A DNA stretch of 64,000 nucleotides. Origin: Corydoras sp. C115 (taxonomy: Eukaryota; Chordata; Actinopteri; Siluriformes; Callichthyidae). The notes under the pieces were generated by a model. It was not told the DNA's origin. It did not search any database and saw only the letters and a program-made list of their open reading frames with translations. The number at the start of each line of letters is the position of its first letter. Positions within the stretch are counted from its first letter, which is position 1. The translations under genes were made by a program, and so were the position numbers. The stretch spans positions 52,501 through 116,500 of the forward strand of contig JAFMOC010000442.1 of NCBI GenBank assembly GCA_019802505.1. Direction: 5' to 3'. Positions 1 to 12,520 of the stretch are shown one piece after another.

Positions 1-257
1 CCATATAGAACAGAACCATATAGAACAGAACCATATAGAACAGTACAGAACCATAAAGAACAGAACCATATAGAACAGAACAGAACCATATAGAACAGTA
101 CAGAACCATATTGAACAGAACAGAACCATAAAGAACAGAACCATATAGAACAGAACAGAACCATATAGAACAGTACAGAACCATATAGAACAGAACCATA
201 TAGAACAGTACAGAACCATATAGAACAGAACCATATAGAACAGAACCATATAGAACG
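1..257. repeat. minisatellite, CCATATAGAACAGAA unit
   Basis: Tandem units of about 15 bp (CCATATAGAACAGAA), with a 20-bp variant carrying an extra CAGTA. The array runs off the left edge of the window, so its full length is unknown. Confidence 0.9.
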
Positions 258-518
258 TATGTGGAGGGGCACTGTGTCTTTAAAGAACTAAAAAAGCTGC
301 TAAACCTTTAACTGATCCTCGGCACTCTGAGATGTTATTAACATGTTATTAATATAAAGGTAGACGAGGTGTGTTTAATATGTAATTAATATGTAATTAA
401 TATCTAATTAATATGTAATTAATATGTAATTAATATAAACTGACACGACGTTGTGTTTTTGCATCAAAGAACAAATGATCACTTTAGATTAATCACGATA
501 CAAATGATGTGATATTCA
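258..518. other. intron or upstream sequence with an 11-bp AT-rich tandem repeat
   Basis: Mostly unique sequence. At 379-436 the unit ATGTAATTAAT is repeated about five times. No gene signal is seen. Confidence 0.6.
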
Positions 519-1868
519 GGTGGCTTAGTGGTTTAGCATGTTCTCCTCTCAGCGATGTGGATTCCCGGTTCGAATCCCAATCTGGGTGGAGTTTCCATGT
601 TCTCCCCGTGTCCCCGTGGGTTTCCTCCAAGGTTCTCCGGTTTCCTCCCACAGTCCAAAAACATGGATCAAGTCAATCGAGTTCTCCAAATTGCCCCATA
701 TAGAGTGTGTCTGTCCAGCGATAGATTGCCCCCCTGTCCTGGGTGTATCTCCCCAGTGCCTGAAATGTTCTCCCCTGGATTGGCATGGAACCCCCCCCCC
801 CCCCCCCCGACCCTAATAGAGTATAAAGCGGAAGATAATGAATGGATGGATGGGCACGTTGGCTTAGTGGTTTGGCATGTTCTCCTCTCAGCACTAGGGG
901 ATTCCCGGTTCGAATCCCACTCTGGGTGGAGTTTCCAAGTTCTCCCCGTGTCCGCGTGGGTTTCCTCCGGGTTCTCCGGTTTCCTCCCACAGTCCAAAAA
1001 CATGGATGAAATCAATCGAGTACTCCAAATTGCCCCATATAGAGTGTGTCTGTCCAGCGATAGATTGCCCCCCTCTCCTGGGTGTATCTGCCCAGTGCCT
1101 GAAACGTTCTCCCCTGGATGGGAATGGAACCCCCCCCCCCCCGACCCTAATAGAGGATAAAGCGGAAGATAATGGATGGATGGATGGATGGGTGTTACAC
1201 ACAGGGTGGCACATTGGCTTAGTGGTTTGGCATGTTCTCCTCTCAGCTCTAGGGATTCCCGGTTCGAATCCCACTCTGGGTGGAGTTTCCAAGTTCTCCC
1301 CGTGTCCGCGTGGGTTTCCTCCGGGTTCTCCGGTTTCCTCCCACAGTCCAAAAACATGGATCAAGTCAATCAATCGAGTACTCCAAATTGCCCCATATAG
1401 AGTGTGTCTGTCCAGCGATAGATTGCCCCCCTCTCCTGGGTGTATCTGCCCAGCACCTGAAACGTTCTCCCCTGGATGGGCATGGGGCACCCCCCCCCCC
1501 CCCGACCCTCATAGAGGATAAAGCGGAAGATAATGGATGGATGGGTGTTACACACAGGGTGGCACGTTGGCTTAGTGGTTTGGCATGTTCTCCTCTCAGC
1601 ACTAGGGGATTCCCGGTTCGAATCCCACTCTGGGTGGAGTTTCCAAGTTCTCCCCGTGTCCGCGTGGGTTTCCTCCGGGTTCTCCGGTTTCCTCCCACAG
1701 TCCAAAAAACATGGATCAAGGTCAATTGAATTCTCCAAAATTGCCCCATATAGAGTGTGTGTGTGAGTGAGTGTGTGTCCAGCGATGGATTGGCGTCCTG
1801 TCCTGGGTGTATCAGCCCAGCGCCCGAAACGAACCCCCCCCACCCCCCCGACCCTAATAGAGGATAAA
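519..1868 (+). mobile_element. four head-to-tail V-SINE copies (+)
   Basis: Copies lie at about 519-852, 854-1191, 1205-1543 and 1559-1868. Each has the tRNA-like head (A box TGGCTTAGTGG, B box GGTTCGAATCC), the V-SINE core (GTGGAGTTTCC, GTTCTCCCCGTGTCCGCG), a C run, and the tail GAGGATAAAGCGGAAGATAA followed by (TGGA)n. Copies 2-4 are joined by the linker GGGTGTTACACAC, which implies amplification as a tandem unit of about 351 bp rather than separate insertions. Confidence 0.9.
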
Positions 1869-2359
1869 TCTGGCGTAATTACAGCTTGAATTAATGAACT
1901 TGTTGAAATCCTGCACATAAAAAAAAAAAAAAAATATTAAAATTCAGTTCATTAAGACTCTTTCTGTAGAACAAGCAGTGGACTTTTTAACTACGTCTAT
2001 TAATAATAGATTTTCCTCCCGGTCTTTTTCTTTTGACCCCCGTTCGCTCATTGTCAGCGTGTTCTTCAATAATTCATCTTAAATTTGTTAAATCCTATTA
2101 AAATGAGTTTGTAGGGATTTGTGGTCGGGGAGAAAAAAAATGACAGTTGTCTACGGGGCAGACAGAGAGAGAGAGAGAGAGAGAGAGACGGGAAGAGGAT
2201 AAGATGAGAGGGGAACCGGGATGAAAGGCGCGGCGTGATGGACTGATGGCTTCGCTGCAGGCGACTTTACATTGGTCCCCTCAAGTCCTCACTCCGAACC
2301 CGGAGGCTTTCGAGACTCAGAACGAGTAAATATTCGACTCCCGCTTCACGCAGTTTCAA
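1869..2359. other. unique spacer between inverted SINE arrays
   Basis: No coding signal. It contains an A run near 1920 and a (GA)n run at about 2162-2187. It separates a + SINE array on the left from a - SINE array on the right. Confidence 0.6.
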
Positions 2360-4872
2360 CCATTATATACCACTTCATCCTCTACTAGGGTCGCCCATCC
2401 AGGGGAGAACGTTTCAGGCGCTGGGCAGATACACCCAGGACCGGGGGGCAATCTATCGCTGGACAGACACACTCTATATGGGGCGATTTGGAGATCTCAA
2501 TTGACCTTGATCCATGTTTTCGGACTGTGGGAGGAAAGCGGAGAACCCGGAGGAAACCCACGCAGACACGGGGGACTTGGAAATTTCACCTAGATTGGGA
2601 TTCGAACCGGGAATCCCTAGTGCTGAGAGGAGAACATGCTAAACCACTAAGCCACCGTGCCGCCCCGTGTGTAACACCCATCCATCCATCCATTATCTTC
2701 CACTTTATCCTCTATTATTGGGTCGCGGTGTGGTTCCCCATGCCCATCCCAGGGGAGAACGTTTCGGGCGCTGGGGCAGATACACCCAGGACAGGGGGGG
2801 CAATCTATCGCTGGACACGACCACACTGCTCTATATGGGGCGATTTGGAGAACTCATTTGACCTTGATCCATGTTTTTGGACTATGGGAGAAAAACCGGA
2901 GAACCCCGGAGGAAAAACCCACGGGGACACAGGGAGAACATGGGAACTCCACCCAGATGGGGATTCGAACCGGGAATCCCTAGAGCTGAGAGGAGAACAT
3001 GCTAAACCACTAAGCCACCGTGCCGCCCCGTGTGTAACACCCATCCATCCATCCATTATCTTCCGCTTTATCCTCTATTAGGGTCGGGGGTGGGGGGGGG
3101 GTTCCATGCCCATCCAGGGGAGAACGTTTCAGGCGCTGGGCAGATACACCCAGGACAGGGGGGCAATCTATCGCTGGACAGACACACTCTATATGGGGCG
3201 ATTTGGAGAACTCAATTGACCTTGATCCATGTTTTTGGACTGTGGGAGGAAACCGGAGAACCCGGAGGAAACCCACGGGGACACGGGGGGGGGACTTGGA
3301 AACTCCACCCAGATGGGGATTCGAACCGGGAATCCCCAGTGCTGAGAGGAGAACATGCTAAAACTCTAAGCCACCGTGCCGCCCCGTGTGTAACACCCAT
3401 CCATCCATCCATTATCTTCCACTTTATCCTCTATTAGGGTCGCGGTGTGGTTCCCCATGCCCATCCAGGGGAGAACGTTTCGGGCGCTGGGCAGATACAC
3501 CCAGGACAGGGGGGCAATCTATCGCTGGACAGACACACTCTATACACCACTCTTGATATGACTATGGGGCAGGGAGAACATGGGAACTCCCACCCAGAAT
3601 GGGGATTCGAACCGGGAATCCCTAGAGCTGAGAGGAGAACATGCTAACCACTAAGCCACCCGTGTAACACCCATCCATTCCATCCCATTATCTTCCGCTT
3701 TATTTCCTGTCGGGGGGGGGGGGGGGTTCATGCCCATCCAGGGGAGAAACGTTTCAGGCGCTGGGCAGATAACACCCAGTGACAGGGGGGCAATCTATCG
3801 CTGGACAGACACACTCTATATGGGGCGATTTGGAGAACTCAATTGACCTTGATCCATGTTTTTGGACTGTGGGAGGAAACCGGAGAACCCGGAGGAAACC
3901 CACGGGGACACGGGGGGGGGACTTGGAAACTCCACCCAGATGGGGATTCGAACCGGGAATCCCCAGTGCTGAGAGGAGAACATGCTAAAACTCTAAGCCA
4001 CCGTGCCGCCCCGTGTGTAACACCCATCCATCCATCCATTATCTTCCTCTTTATACTCTATTAGGGTCGGGGGGTTCCCCACGCCCATCCAGGGGAGAAC
4101 GTTTCAGGTGCTGGGCAGACACACCCAGGACCGGGGGGCAATCTATCGCTGGACAGACACACTCTATATGGGGCGATTTGGAGATCTCAATTGACCTTGA
4201 TCCATGTTTTTGGACTGTGGGAGGAAAGCGGAGAACCCGGAGGAAACCCACGCAGACACGGGGGACTTGGAAACTCCACCCAGATGGCGATTCGAACCGG
4301 GAATCCCTAGAGCTGAGAGGAGAACATGCTAAACCACTAAGCCACCATGCCGCCCCGTGTGTAACACCCATCCATCCATCCATTATCTTCCGCTTTATCC
4401 TCTATTAGGGTCGGGGGGGGTGGGGGGGTTCCATGCCCATCCAGGGGAGAACGTCTCGGGCGCTGGGCAGATACACCCAGGAGAGGGGGGCAATCTATCG
4501 CTGGACAGACACACACTATATGGGGCGATTTGGAGAACTCAATTGACCTTGATCCATGTTTTTGGACTATGGGAGGAAACCGGAGAACCCGGAGGAAACC
4601 CATGGGGACACGGGGAGAACATGGGAACTCCACCCAGATGGCGATTCGAACCGGGAATCCCTAGAGCTGAGAGAAGAACCACAAAATGCAAACCACGCTG
4701 GGCAGATACACCCAGGTCAGTATTATTGTATTACTGGGCACACACTCTCTAACACTCATTCACACACACTCTATATGGGGCAATTTGGAGAATTCAGTTG
4801 ACCTTGATCCATGTTTTTGGACTGTGGGAGGAAACCGGAGAACCCGGAGGAACCCCACGGGGACACGGGGAG
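2360..4872 (-). mobile_element. tandem array of about eight V-SINE copies (-)
   Basis: Copies lie at about 2363-2664, 2678-3028, 3040-3384, 3395-3660 (internally deleted), 3665-4010, 4020-4352, 4365-4680 (broken at the head) and 4695-4872 (partial). In this orientation each starts with CCATTATCTTCCGCTTTATC and ends with GCCACCGTGCCGCC. Most are joined by CCGTGTGTAACACCC, the reverse complement of the linker in the + array at 0.5-1.9 kb. Several pairs are near-identical. Confidence 0.88.
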
Positions 4873-4993
4873 ATAATCAGCAGGATTAAGTTCAGCTCCT
4901 CATTAGTGTGGTCCACCACATTTGGGCGGTTGGCATTTTCACGGCGTTTGGCGTCGTTTCGGTGTTGGGAACGCAGTGGGCGTCATTAAATAG

Positions 4994-5072
4994 GACGGCG
5001 GTCGCGGCGTGGCGGCGGCGGTCAAGGCGTGGCGGTCAAGGCGTGGCGGTCAAGGCGTGGCGGCGGCGGTCC
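4994..5072. repeat. GC-rich short tandem repeat, CGGTCAAGGCGTGG unit
   Basis: About five units of roughly 14 bp, sharply GC-rich against an AT-rich background. It continues into GGCGGCGGTC repeats. Confidence 0.75.
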
Positions 5073-5251
5073 GGCGGTTAATGATGCGATCGCTATGCGC
5101 AGCACTGGTTTAATTAGCGGGATTAGATTAGAAATGGAGGTGTGCGGGGACATGCTGATCTGTCTGTTAAAACCAGCTGTCCAACTGATATCACCTTTAA
5201 AACCGAACCTCAACCTCAACCACGGTTCTGCGTTTCTAGATTCCATCCCTC

Positions 5252-5432
5252 CCATTCATTAGGGGGGTTCATCATGGGGCGGCTTCTCCATGCCCATCCG
5301 GGGAGAACGTTTCGGGCGCTGGGCAGATACACCCAGGACAGGGGGGCAATCTATTACTGGACACAGTGACTCACACACACGAACATATATGGGGGTGTTA
5401 TGGGGCAATTTGGAGAATTCAATTCACCTTGG
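5252..5432 (-). mobile_element. V-SINE, partial (-), tail half
   Basis: Core and tail half of a SINE. It breaks off in the core exactly where a + copy begins, forming an inverted pair with no spacer. Confidence 0.8.
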
Positions 5433-5800
5433 CGGCACGGTGGCTTAGTGGTTTAGCACGTCCGCCTCTCAGCACTATGGATTCCAGGTTCGAATCCCCA
5501 TCTGGGTGGAGTTTCCATGTTCTCCTAGTGTCCATGTGGGTTTCCTCCGGGTTCTCCGGTTTCCTCCCACAATCCAAAAACATGGATCAAGTCCATTGAA
5601 TTCTCCAAATTGCCCCATATAGAGTGTGTCTGTATGAGTGAGTGTTTGCCCAGCGATGGATTGGTGCCCTGTCCTGGGTGTATCTGCCCAACGCCCGAGA
5701 CGTTCTCCCCTGGATGGGTATGGGGAACCCCCCCCCCCCCCCCGCGCGACCCTAATAGAGGATAAAGCGGGAGATAATGAATGAATGAATGAATGAATGT
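5433..5800 (+). mobile_element. V-SINE, full length (+)
   Basis: Complete head (GGCGGCACGGTGGCTTAGTGG), B box GGTTCGAATCC, core, a C run of about 18, tail GAGGATAAAGCGGGAGATAA and (TGAA)n. Confidence 0.9.
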
Positions 5801-6611
5801 CTTTGGCTATATATATATATCCTGCCATGACAACTGTTTGGCACCACTATACATGCTATATATAGAACACACTATACTGTGGGTTCTCCATACACACTCA
5901 CATGGAGAACCTCATTGAGTTCACCTAGCTGCACCGTTCAAATAGCAACCCTCCAAAGTCAGAGCACCACCTGGTTTTTAAAGCGAACGACGAGTGACAC
6001 TCTGATTGGTTTATTGTACGTTACGTTATATTAGAAAACACACTCATGCTGAATTAAGAGGTTTAGAACGTGTTTATTGCGTGTTTGCAAACTTTTCTCA
6101 GACAGATTTAGAACATTAGGCAAAATAGATATACTACATCACTTTGACTTTGTTGACGACTTTGCTACAGAACGCTCAAACGGTCCTGGATCCTCGCATG
6201 GACCTGAGGAGGAACCATGACGTTCTTTATTTTATTGACAGTATGCAGTCACTGTAACTCAGAGATCCGGAGCGTGAGATTAGGTCGAGTGTGTGCGCCA
6301 CAGTCTACAGTTAGAACAAGATAACAATCACTAATGGAATAACGTTTGTAATCCTTAATGACGTTACAGATTCTTATCTATCTGCTGACACACTGGATCT
6401 GGCCAAAGCTCTAAGGTCTAGGGTACCGTCTGTATGATGGTTCCTCTCGTTCATGTGGATTTCCTTTCCTTTGTCGTCATTATAAAAAAAAATCTAATGA
6501 GTACTTTATATTTCAGTATATATTTATATATTTTTATTGTTAATAATTTTTTATCCATTATTTTAGTTTTTAAGTACATTGTAACTCTGTAAACGGTGCA
6601 ACTGTAACATC

Positions 6612-6670
<59 letters not shown>

Positions 6671-6701
6671 CATACATACACACACAGTATATGTATGTGT
6701 T

Positions 6702-6780
<79 letters not shown>

Positions 6781-6832
6781 CAGATATTTAATGTTTATAG
6801 TATAATGTATATATATATAATGTTTTGCATGC
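5801..6832. other. intron or upstream sequence with long (AT)n tract
   Basis: Mostly unique AT-rich sequence with no supported exon. Two near-pure (AT)n runs lie at about 6617-6665 and 6706-6773, separated by an ACATAC/CACA interruption. Confidence 0.7.
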
Positions 6833-7115
6833 GGGCGGCACAGTGGCTTAGTGTTTAGCATGTTCTCCTCTCAGCACTAGGGATTCCCGGTTCGAATCCC
6901 CATCTGGGTGGAGTTTCCATGTTCTCCCCGTGTCCGCGTGGGTTTCCTCTGGGTGCTCCGCTTTCCTCCCACAGTCCAAAAACATGGATCAAGTCAATTG
7001 AGTTCTCCAAATTGCCCCATATAGAGTGAGTTAGTGTGTGTCCAGTGATAGCACCCTGTCCTATGTGTATCTGCCCAGCACCCAAAACGTTCTCCCCTGG
7101 ATGGGCATGGGGAAC
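6833..7115 (+). mobile_element. V-SINE (+), tail-truncated
   Basis: Begins GGCGGCACAGTGGCTTAGTG and has B box GGTTCGAATCC and the core. It ends at GATGGGCATGGGGA without the C run or tail. Confidence 0.88.
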
Positions 7116-7728
7116 ATACTAAATATATATATATATTTCTATATGATTTCAGTTTGACTATAGGGTGTAGATCTCCGGGTTCTTCACAGATCATAGTTTG
7201 TGAATAAAAGTGGGACTGTATTTTTATTAAGCAGAGGGTTCTAAATACATACCATTTCACTTGTGACATTTGCAAAGTGCAGCCTCAACCTGCAGGGGAC
7301 CTCCACTATGCTTCACCGTTGCCTAGAGACTGTAAAGCCATATTGCACTTTGAGCGCTTTGACAAACAGGCATTGAATTATTACTAAAATTCATGAATGA
7401 GGACATTTAATGATGGAATTGTTGTTGATTTCTTTGTCATGTGCATTGTCAGGATCTTTTCTTCCCTAAGTCTCCAATTCAGAAGAATGTGTTTTTACGT
7501 CAGAACTCTCCTCAGGTGTAGCTCTTTTTTATTTATACGGTTATTGAACGGATCTGGGGTGAATAACATCCGGACATTTCTTCTCTTACTGCGGATGAAA
7601 GCATCTGCTGAACGATCGAATGTAAATGTTTTTAATTAAATTAACTACAAACCTGAGGCGCAGGCATTTAGACAATCACCCGCTTCATCAAGACTTCCAC
7701 AATAATCCATAGTACTAGTTAGACATTT
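7116..7728. other. unique sequence, no gene seen
   Basis: I searched it for the membrane-spanning exon that should precede the 30-nt exon and found no match. Confidence 0.5.
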
Positions 7729-8600
7729 GGCCACGCCCCCTTTCTGCTCCACTTATTGTCCATGTTCTCAGTTGCACTTTCTGGAAAATGGTCTTTGTAG
7801 TTCTCCAATTCCAGACTGTAGTCCATTGTTGGTTCTCTGTTGGTCAGCAGCATCACAGAACAGGTATCATTTGGGTGGTGGATTGTTTCTTGTCGGTTCT
7901 GCAGTGACACTGATGTGGTGAGGGGGGTTCTAGTGCAGCAGTGCTGCTGGAGGTTCATTTCTCCACCTCAGTCACACTGCTGGGATAGGAACTAATGCAC
8001 CCACCCAATAACCCCTGCTCTGTGGTGGTACTATTGGGGTTCTGACCATTAGAACAGAGTAAAGGGGACGTACACAGTATCATTTGGGTGGTGGATTGTT
8101 TATTGCGCTGCTGTAGTTTCATTTCTCCACCCACATTCATGCAAAAAACATTTGGCCACGCCCCCTTTCTGCTCCACTTATGGTCCATGTTCTCAGTTCC
8201 ACGTCCTGTGCAGATGGACTTTGTAGTTCTCCAATTGCAGACTGTAGTCCATCTTGTGTTCTACAATACATACTATGTACGTCCCCTTTACTCTGTTCTA
8301 ATGGTCAGAACCCCAATAGTAGCGCCCCAGAGCAGGGGTTATTGGGTGGGTGCGTTAGTCCTATCCCAGCAGTGTGACTGAGGTGGAGAACTGAACCTCC
8401 AGCAGCACTGCTGCACTAGAACCCCCCTCACCACATCAGTGTGACTGCAGAACCGACAAGAAACAATCCACCACCCAAATGATACCTGTTCTGTGATGCT
8501 GCTGACCAACAGAGAACCAACAATGGACTACAGTCTGGAATCGTAGAACTCCACGTAGAAATCTATATGGTAAGTGGAGGGTATAGGTGATGGAGCAGGA
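7729..8600. mobile_element. foldback MITE pair in inverted arrangement
   Basis: Starts GGCCACGCCCCCTTTCTGC with ACTGTAGTCCAT, CACCACATCAGTG and CCACCCAAATGATAC motifs. The same motifs return in reverse complement toward 8600, ending in ATATGGTAAGTGGAGG. A second GGCCACGCCCCC start lies at 8155, so this is a truncated copy next to a complete one. No transposase frame is present. The family recurs at 14056, 43000, 54565 and 56208. It lies about 250 bp upstream of the first ptprm exon found. Confidence 0.75.
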
Positions 8601-8854
8601 AGGGGGCTTGTCCTAACTCTGGACCGGTTCTGTATGTAGGTTCCGTCAGTCGTCTGATTGAGTGAGCATGCCGGGGGCCCTCCTCTGTGAACCGCGGGGC
8701 CGGGCCGCTCTGTGTCTCTCATACATGTTATGCCACCATGTCTGTTTTTGCTCATCTCTTTTTCAAACATTAATATTTTTTACTTTTTCTTTCCTTCCAT
8801 ATCATCCCCCCCCCCCCTCCACTGCTTATACCCCACCACCACCTCACTCGGCAG

Positions 8855-8884
8855 AAGAACCTATCACTCCTACACTTATTACCT
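8855..8884 (+). CDS. ptprm: ptprm microexon (30 nt), post-membrane Tyr-rich segment
   Basis: The 30-nt exon lies between a C/T-rich tract ending in GGCAG and the strong donor GTAAGT. Read in the phase required by the next exon it gives RTYHSYTYY plus the first two bases of a Leu codon. The third base (G) is supplied by the exon at 30460, giving ...YYL-KLAKKRKE. From memory, PTPRK and PTPRT carry RNAYSYSYYLKLAKK at the same place, and four aromatic or Tyr positions align. It is phase 2 on both sides and a multiple of three, so it can be included or skipped without a frame change. A TGC lies about 30 nt before the acceptor. Four Tyr residues just inside the membrane could be phosphorylation sites; that is inference. 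Confidence 0.8.
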
Positions 8885-9173
8885 GTAAGTAAACACCTTT
8901 GTACAATGTTAGTGCATTGCTCTTTTCAGCCAGACCTGTACACTCAGCCTTGCATGACTAGACCTAGTTCCTTGCACTGTGGGCTTACAGACAGGCATTT
9001 TGTCAGGACCTATCCCGTCAGATTAAGCTATATGTGATTCGGCTGCTCTCCGTTTGGCGTGGTGTATATATCTTCGAAAGCTCAAACCGACAAATCCTCC
9101 AGTGCACGATGCTTAAAATCAGAATCAGAATACTGTATTAATGCCCAGGGGGAAAATGCAGGAAAATAATAAA

Positions 9174-9186
9174 ATTGTAATAATAA

Positions 9187-9223
<37 letters not shown>

Positions 9224-9243
9224 TTTTAATAATCATCATAATT

Positions 9244-9274
<31 letters not shown>

Positions 9275-9461
9275 TAAAAATTATTATTTAAAATTAATTA
9301 ATTTCGTTGTATCATGTACAATGGCAATAAAGCTCTCTATCTATCTAATAAAAAAAATTATATAATATAATAATAACAATTAAAAAAGTATAATAATAAT
9401 ATTAATAATACAATATTATTATTAAATTAAAATTTTATATTGTTTTATATTATTATTATTA

Positions 9462-9497
<36 letters not shown>

Positions 9498-10012
9498 TAT
9501 TACTATTGTTAGTATTATTATATTATTTTATATTATTATATTGTTATTAATTATTATTATTTTTTTTTTTATTATTATTTTATATTATTATATTATATTA
9601 TTGTATTATTTAATATTATTATATTATTTAATATTATTATATTATTTTATTTTATATTACTATATTATATTATTTAATATTATTATATTATATAATTTTT
9701 TATTATTATATTATATTGTATTATTTTATATTATATGATTATATTATATTATTATATTATTTTATATTATTATATATTTTATATTACTATATTATATTAT
9801 TTTATTTTTATATTATTATATTATATTTATATTATTTTATATTATTATATTATTTTATTTTATATTATTGTATTATTTTATGTTACTATATTACTATATT
9901 ATATTATTTTTACATTATTATATTATATAACTTTATATTACATGATTATATTATATTATCATATTATTTCATATTATTATATTATTTTATATATTATATA
10001 ATATTATTATAA
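9174..10012. repeat. AT-rich low-complexity block, (TAA)n then (ATT/TAT)n
   Basis: About 840 bp of almost pure A/T. It is TAA-rich up to 9360 and then changes to TTA/TAT-rich sequence, so the two halves are roughly complementary and could pair. Open frames here are composition artefacts. Confidence 0.9.
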
Positions 10013-10303
10013 ATTTGATGTGGTGATTGAATGCCTGTCTGCTCACACGTGATGCTGCTCCTTTCTAAGCCACTAATCTTACATCATCTCCATCTCTATT
10101 CCGGCCTGACTAACAGTCGTCGTGGAAACCCGTTTGCTCTGCTTGTGATGAACCGGTGGGGGGGCGGGGGTGGGTGTGGTGCGGTGCGGTGATGGAATCT
10201 TTGTTTTGTGATTTCCGCCCGTGCCCGAGTCCGTGGGCCGGTCAGCGCGGGCAGAGCAACCGCAGGACGAGCGCGGCGTTTCATTCTGCCACCCCCCATC
10301 ATC

Positions 10304-10337
<34 letters not shown>

Positions 10338-10554
10338 ATCTCTCTCGCCCCGTGTCCTTTCATTTCCACATTGTTTTCCATCTTCATTCCTCATTTCTGG
10401 AAGCCGAGTTCACCCGCATGGCTCCGCCGTACGTGCATGCTGATTGGACCCGTTTGCCCGTTCAGATGTAGGTGATGGATGAATGGCGCCGCCACGCCGT
10501 GTGTTGCTTACCGGGCCGCCTGCATGCCAGTAACATAATAAAATCCGTCTCTGC
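10013..10554. other. unique intron sequence with (TC)n
   Basis: GC-richer unique sequence. A (TC)n run lies at about 10302-10347. Open frames here lack supporting homology and are not called. Confidence 0.5.
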
Positions 10555-11371
10555 CGGAGCTCTGCGGCTGCCACGATTACCGGATCGAACCTGGATATTG
10601 ATTGGACCGGCGGTCCCCCCTTAATAAACTGCAGGACCCCCTTAATGAACTTATATAGTTTTTAATTGTTAATTACGGGTCACGTGATCATCACACAGTG
10701 CTCTCCTATAGTGTTGACGCTGCCGGCCGCTCGAGGAGGACGAGTCCCCCACTGAGCCTCGGTCCTCACAAGGTTCCGTCCTTAGGATAACACCACAACA
10801 GGGAGTTTTGTCTTGCCGCTGTCTCTTCGGCTCGCTCTTTGGAGGTTTCAAGGCATATAACTCTGTAAAGCTGCTTTGTGACAATGTACCAGTGGCGGCT
10901 GGTGGTAAAAAAAAATTCCATGTTCTCCCCGTGTCCGCGTGGGTTTCCTCCGGGTTCTCTGGTTTCCCCCCACAGTCCAAAAACATGGATCGAGGTCAAG
11001 TGAATTCTCCAAATTGCCCCATATAGAGTGTGTCTGTGTGAGTGAGTGTGTACCCAGTGATAGATTGGCGCCCTGTCCTGGGTGTATCTGCCCAGCGCCC
11101 GAAACGTTCTCCCCTGGATGGGCATGGGGAACCCCCCCCCCCCCCCCCAGGGAGTTTTGTCTTGCCGCTGTCTCTTCGGCTTGCTCTTTGAGGGTTTAAA
11201 GGCTTATAACACTGTAAAGCTGCTTTGTGACAATTTACTATTGTAAAAAAAAACAAAAAAGCTCGATAAATAAACTACTTGTGAAGTGAGAACACGTACT
11301 AGAGTGGTGAGCAGCCCTGTAGACGGAACCCATAAGCAATTGGGGTTAGGTGTCCATTGGTGGGACCGGGT
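10555..11371. repeat. left arm of a long inverted duplication
   Basis: Runs from GAGCTCTGCGGCTGCC through GGGTCACGTGATCATCACAC, a dispersed repeat ending GTAAAGCTGCTTTGTGACAA, a SINE fragment, a second copy of the repeat end, and CCAATTGGGGTTAGGTGTCC-like sequence. The same order returns in reverse complement at 12677-13800. Confidence 0.85.
10917..11149 (+). mobile_element. V-SINE core and tail fragment (+)
   Basis: Headless SINE starting TTCCATGTTCTCCCCGTG after a run of A. It ends in a long C run directly joined to AGGGAGTTTTGTCTTGCC. The same junctions recur in the right arm, so it predates the inverted duplication. Confidence 0.85.
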
Positions 11372-11417
11372 AATGAACCACGGCGTATAACACACTGTAG
11401 AGCTGCTTTGTGACAAT

Positions 11418-11667
11418 GTGTCCACGTGGGTTTCCTCTGGGTTCTCGGCTTTCCTCCCGCAGTCCAAAAACATGAAACAAGGTTAAATTAATTTCTCCAA
11501 ATTGCCCCATATAGAGTGTGTGTGTGCGAGTGAGTGTGTGCCCAGTGATAAGTTGCCCCCCTGTCCTGGGTGTATCTGCCCAGCGCCCGAAACGTTCTCC
11601 CCTGGATGCCCCCCCGCGACCCTAGTAGAGGGTAAAGCGGAAGATAATGGATGGATTGATGGATGGA
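11418..11667 (+). mobile_element. V-SINE core and tail fragment (+)
   Basis: Headless copy from GTGTCCACGTGGGTTTCC to GTAAAGCGGAAGATAATGG and (TGGA)n. Confidence 0.8.
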
Positions 11668-11807
11668 ATATCTGAATAATTTTAGGGGGGGGGCAGCGCC
11701 CCCTATGGACCAATGTACTGTTGTAAAAAAGCGCTCTCATGGTATAAATAAAAACATTTCTAATTAACTATTATTACTGTTCGTAATTAATTTAATATCT
11801 GAAGCAG

Positions 11808-12153
11808 GGCGGCACGGTGGCTTAGTGGTTTAGCATGTTCTCCTCTCAGCACTAGGGATTCCCGGTTCGAATCCCAATCTGGGTGGAGTTTCCGTGTTCT
11901 CCCCGTGTCCGCGTGGGTGTCCTCTGGGTTCCTCCGGTTTCCTCCCACAATCCAAAAACATGGATTAAGTCAATTTATTTCTCCAAATTGCCCCATATAG
12001 AGTGTGTCTGTGAGTGAGTGAGTGTGTGCCCAGTGATAGATTGCCCCCCTGTCCTGGGTGTATCTGCCCAGCGCCCGAAACGTTCTCCTCTGGATTGCCC
12101 CCCCCCACGACCCTAATAGAGGATAAAGTGGAAGATAACAGATGGATGGATGG
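11808..12153 (+). mobile_element. V-SINE, full length (+)
   Basis: Begins GGCGGCACGGTGGCTTAGTGG and ends AAGTGGAAGATAAC(AGATGGATGG). The following GGAATATC.GAA.AATTTTA sequence also follows the fragment at 11418, so the two were duplicated with flanking DNA. Confidence 0.88.
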
Positions 12154-12520
12154 AATATCCGAACAATTTTAAGGTGGGGCGGCACCCCAGCGCCCCCTAT
12201 GGACCGATGTACTGTTGTAAAAAGCGCTCTATAAAGAAATTACCTGAACTTGAACTTAATATAAGCTCTCTCGGAGGTTGAGCCACGAAGCTGAGAGCTG
12301 GAAGAGCTGGAAGCTTGGCGCAGTTTTAAAGTTGGCGGAGTCGGGCCGGCGTCGAGTGCGTGCCAATCATGCTCCTGTTCTCTCAGCTTCTACCCAGAAC
12401 CGAGGCTGAGATTGACATGGCAACCTCCTTTGCCCCAGCCAGCCGCACGGCTGATTGACATATGTACACTGCATCTCCGAGTTAAGCAGTGTGGGGTGAA
12501 ATGAGGTCAGACGCTGTGAC

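Noticed and set aside
668..1918. Overlapping frames of 150-230 residues at 0.5-1.9 kb
   Set aside because: They are six-frame readings of tandem V-SINEs. Similar peptides (VSSGFSGFLPQSKNMD and others) recur wherever the SINE does.
1..8854. Membrane-spanning exon of ptprm
   Set aside because: It should precede 8855, but no hydrophobic exon with a phase-2 donor and matching residues was found.
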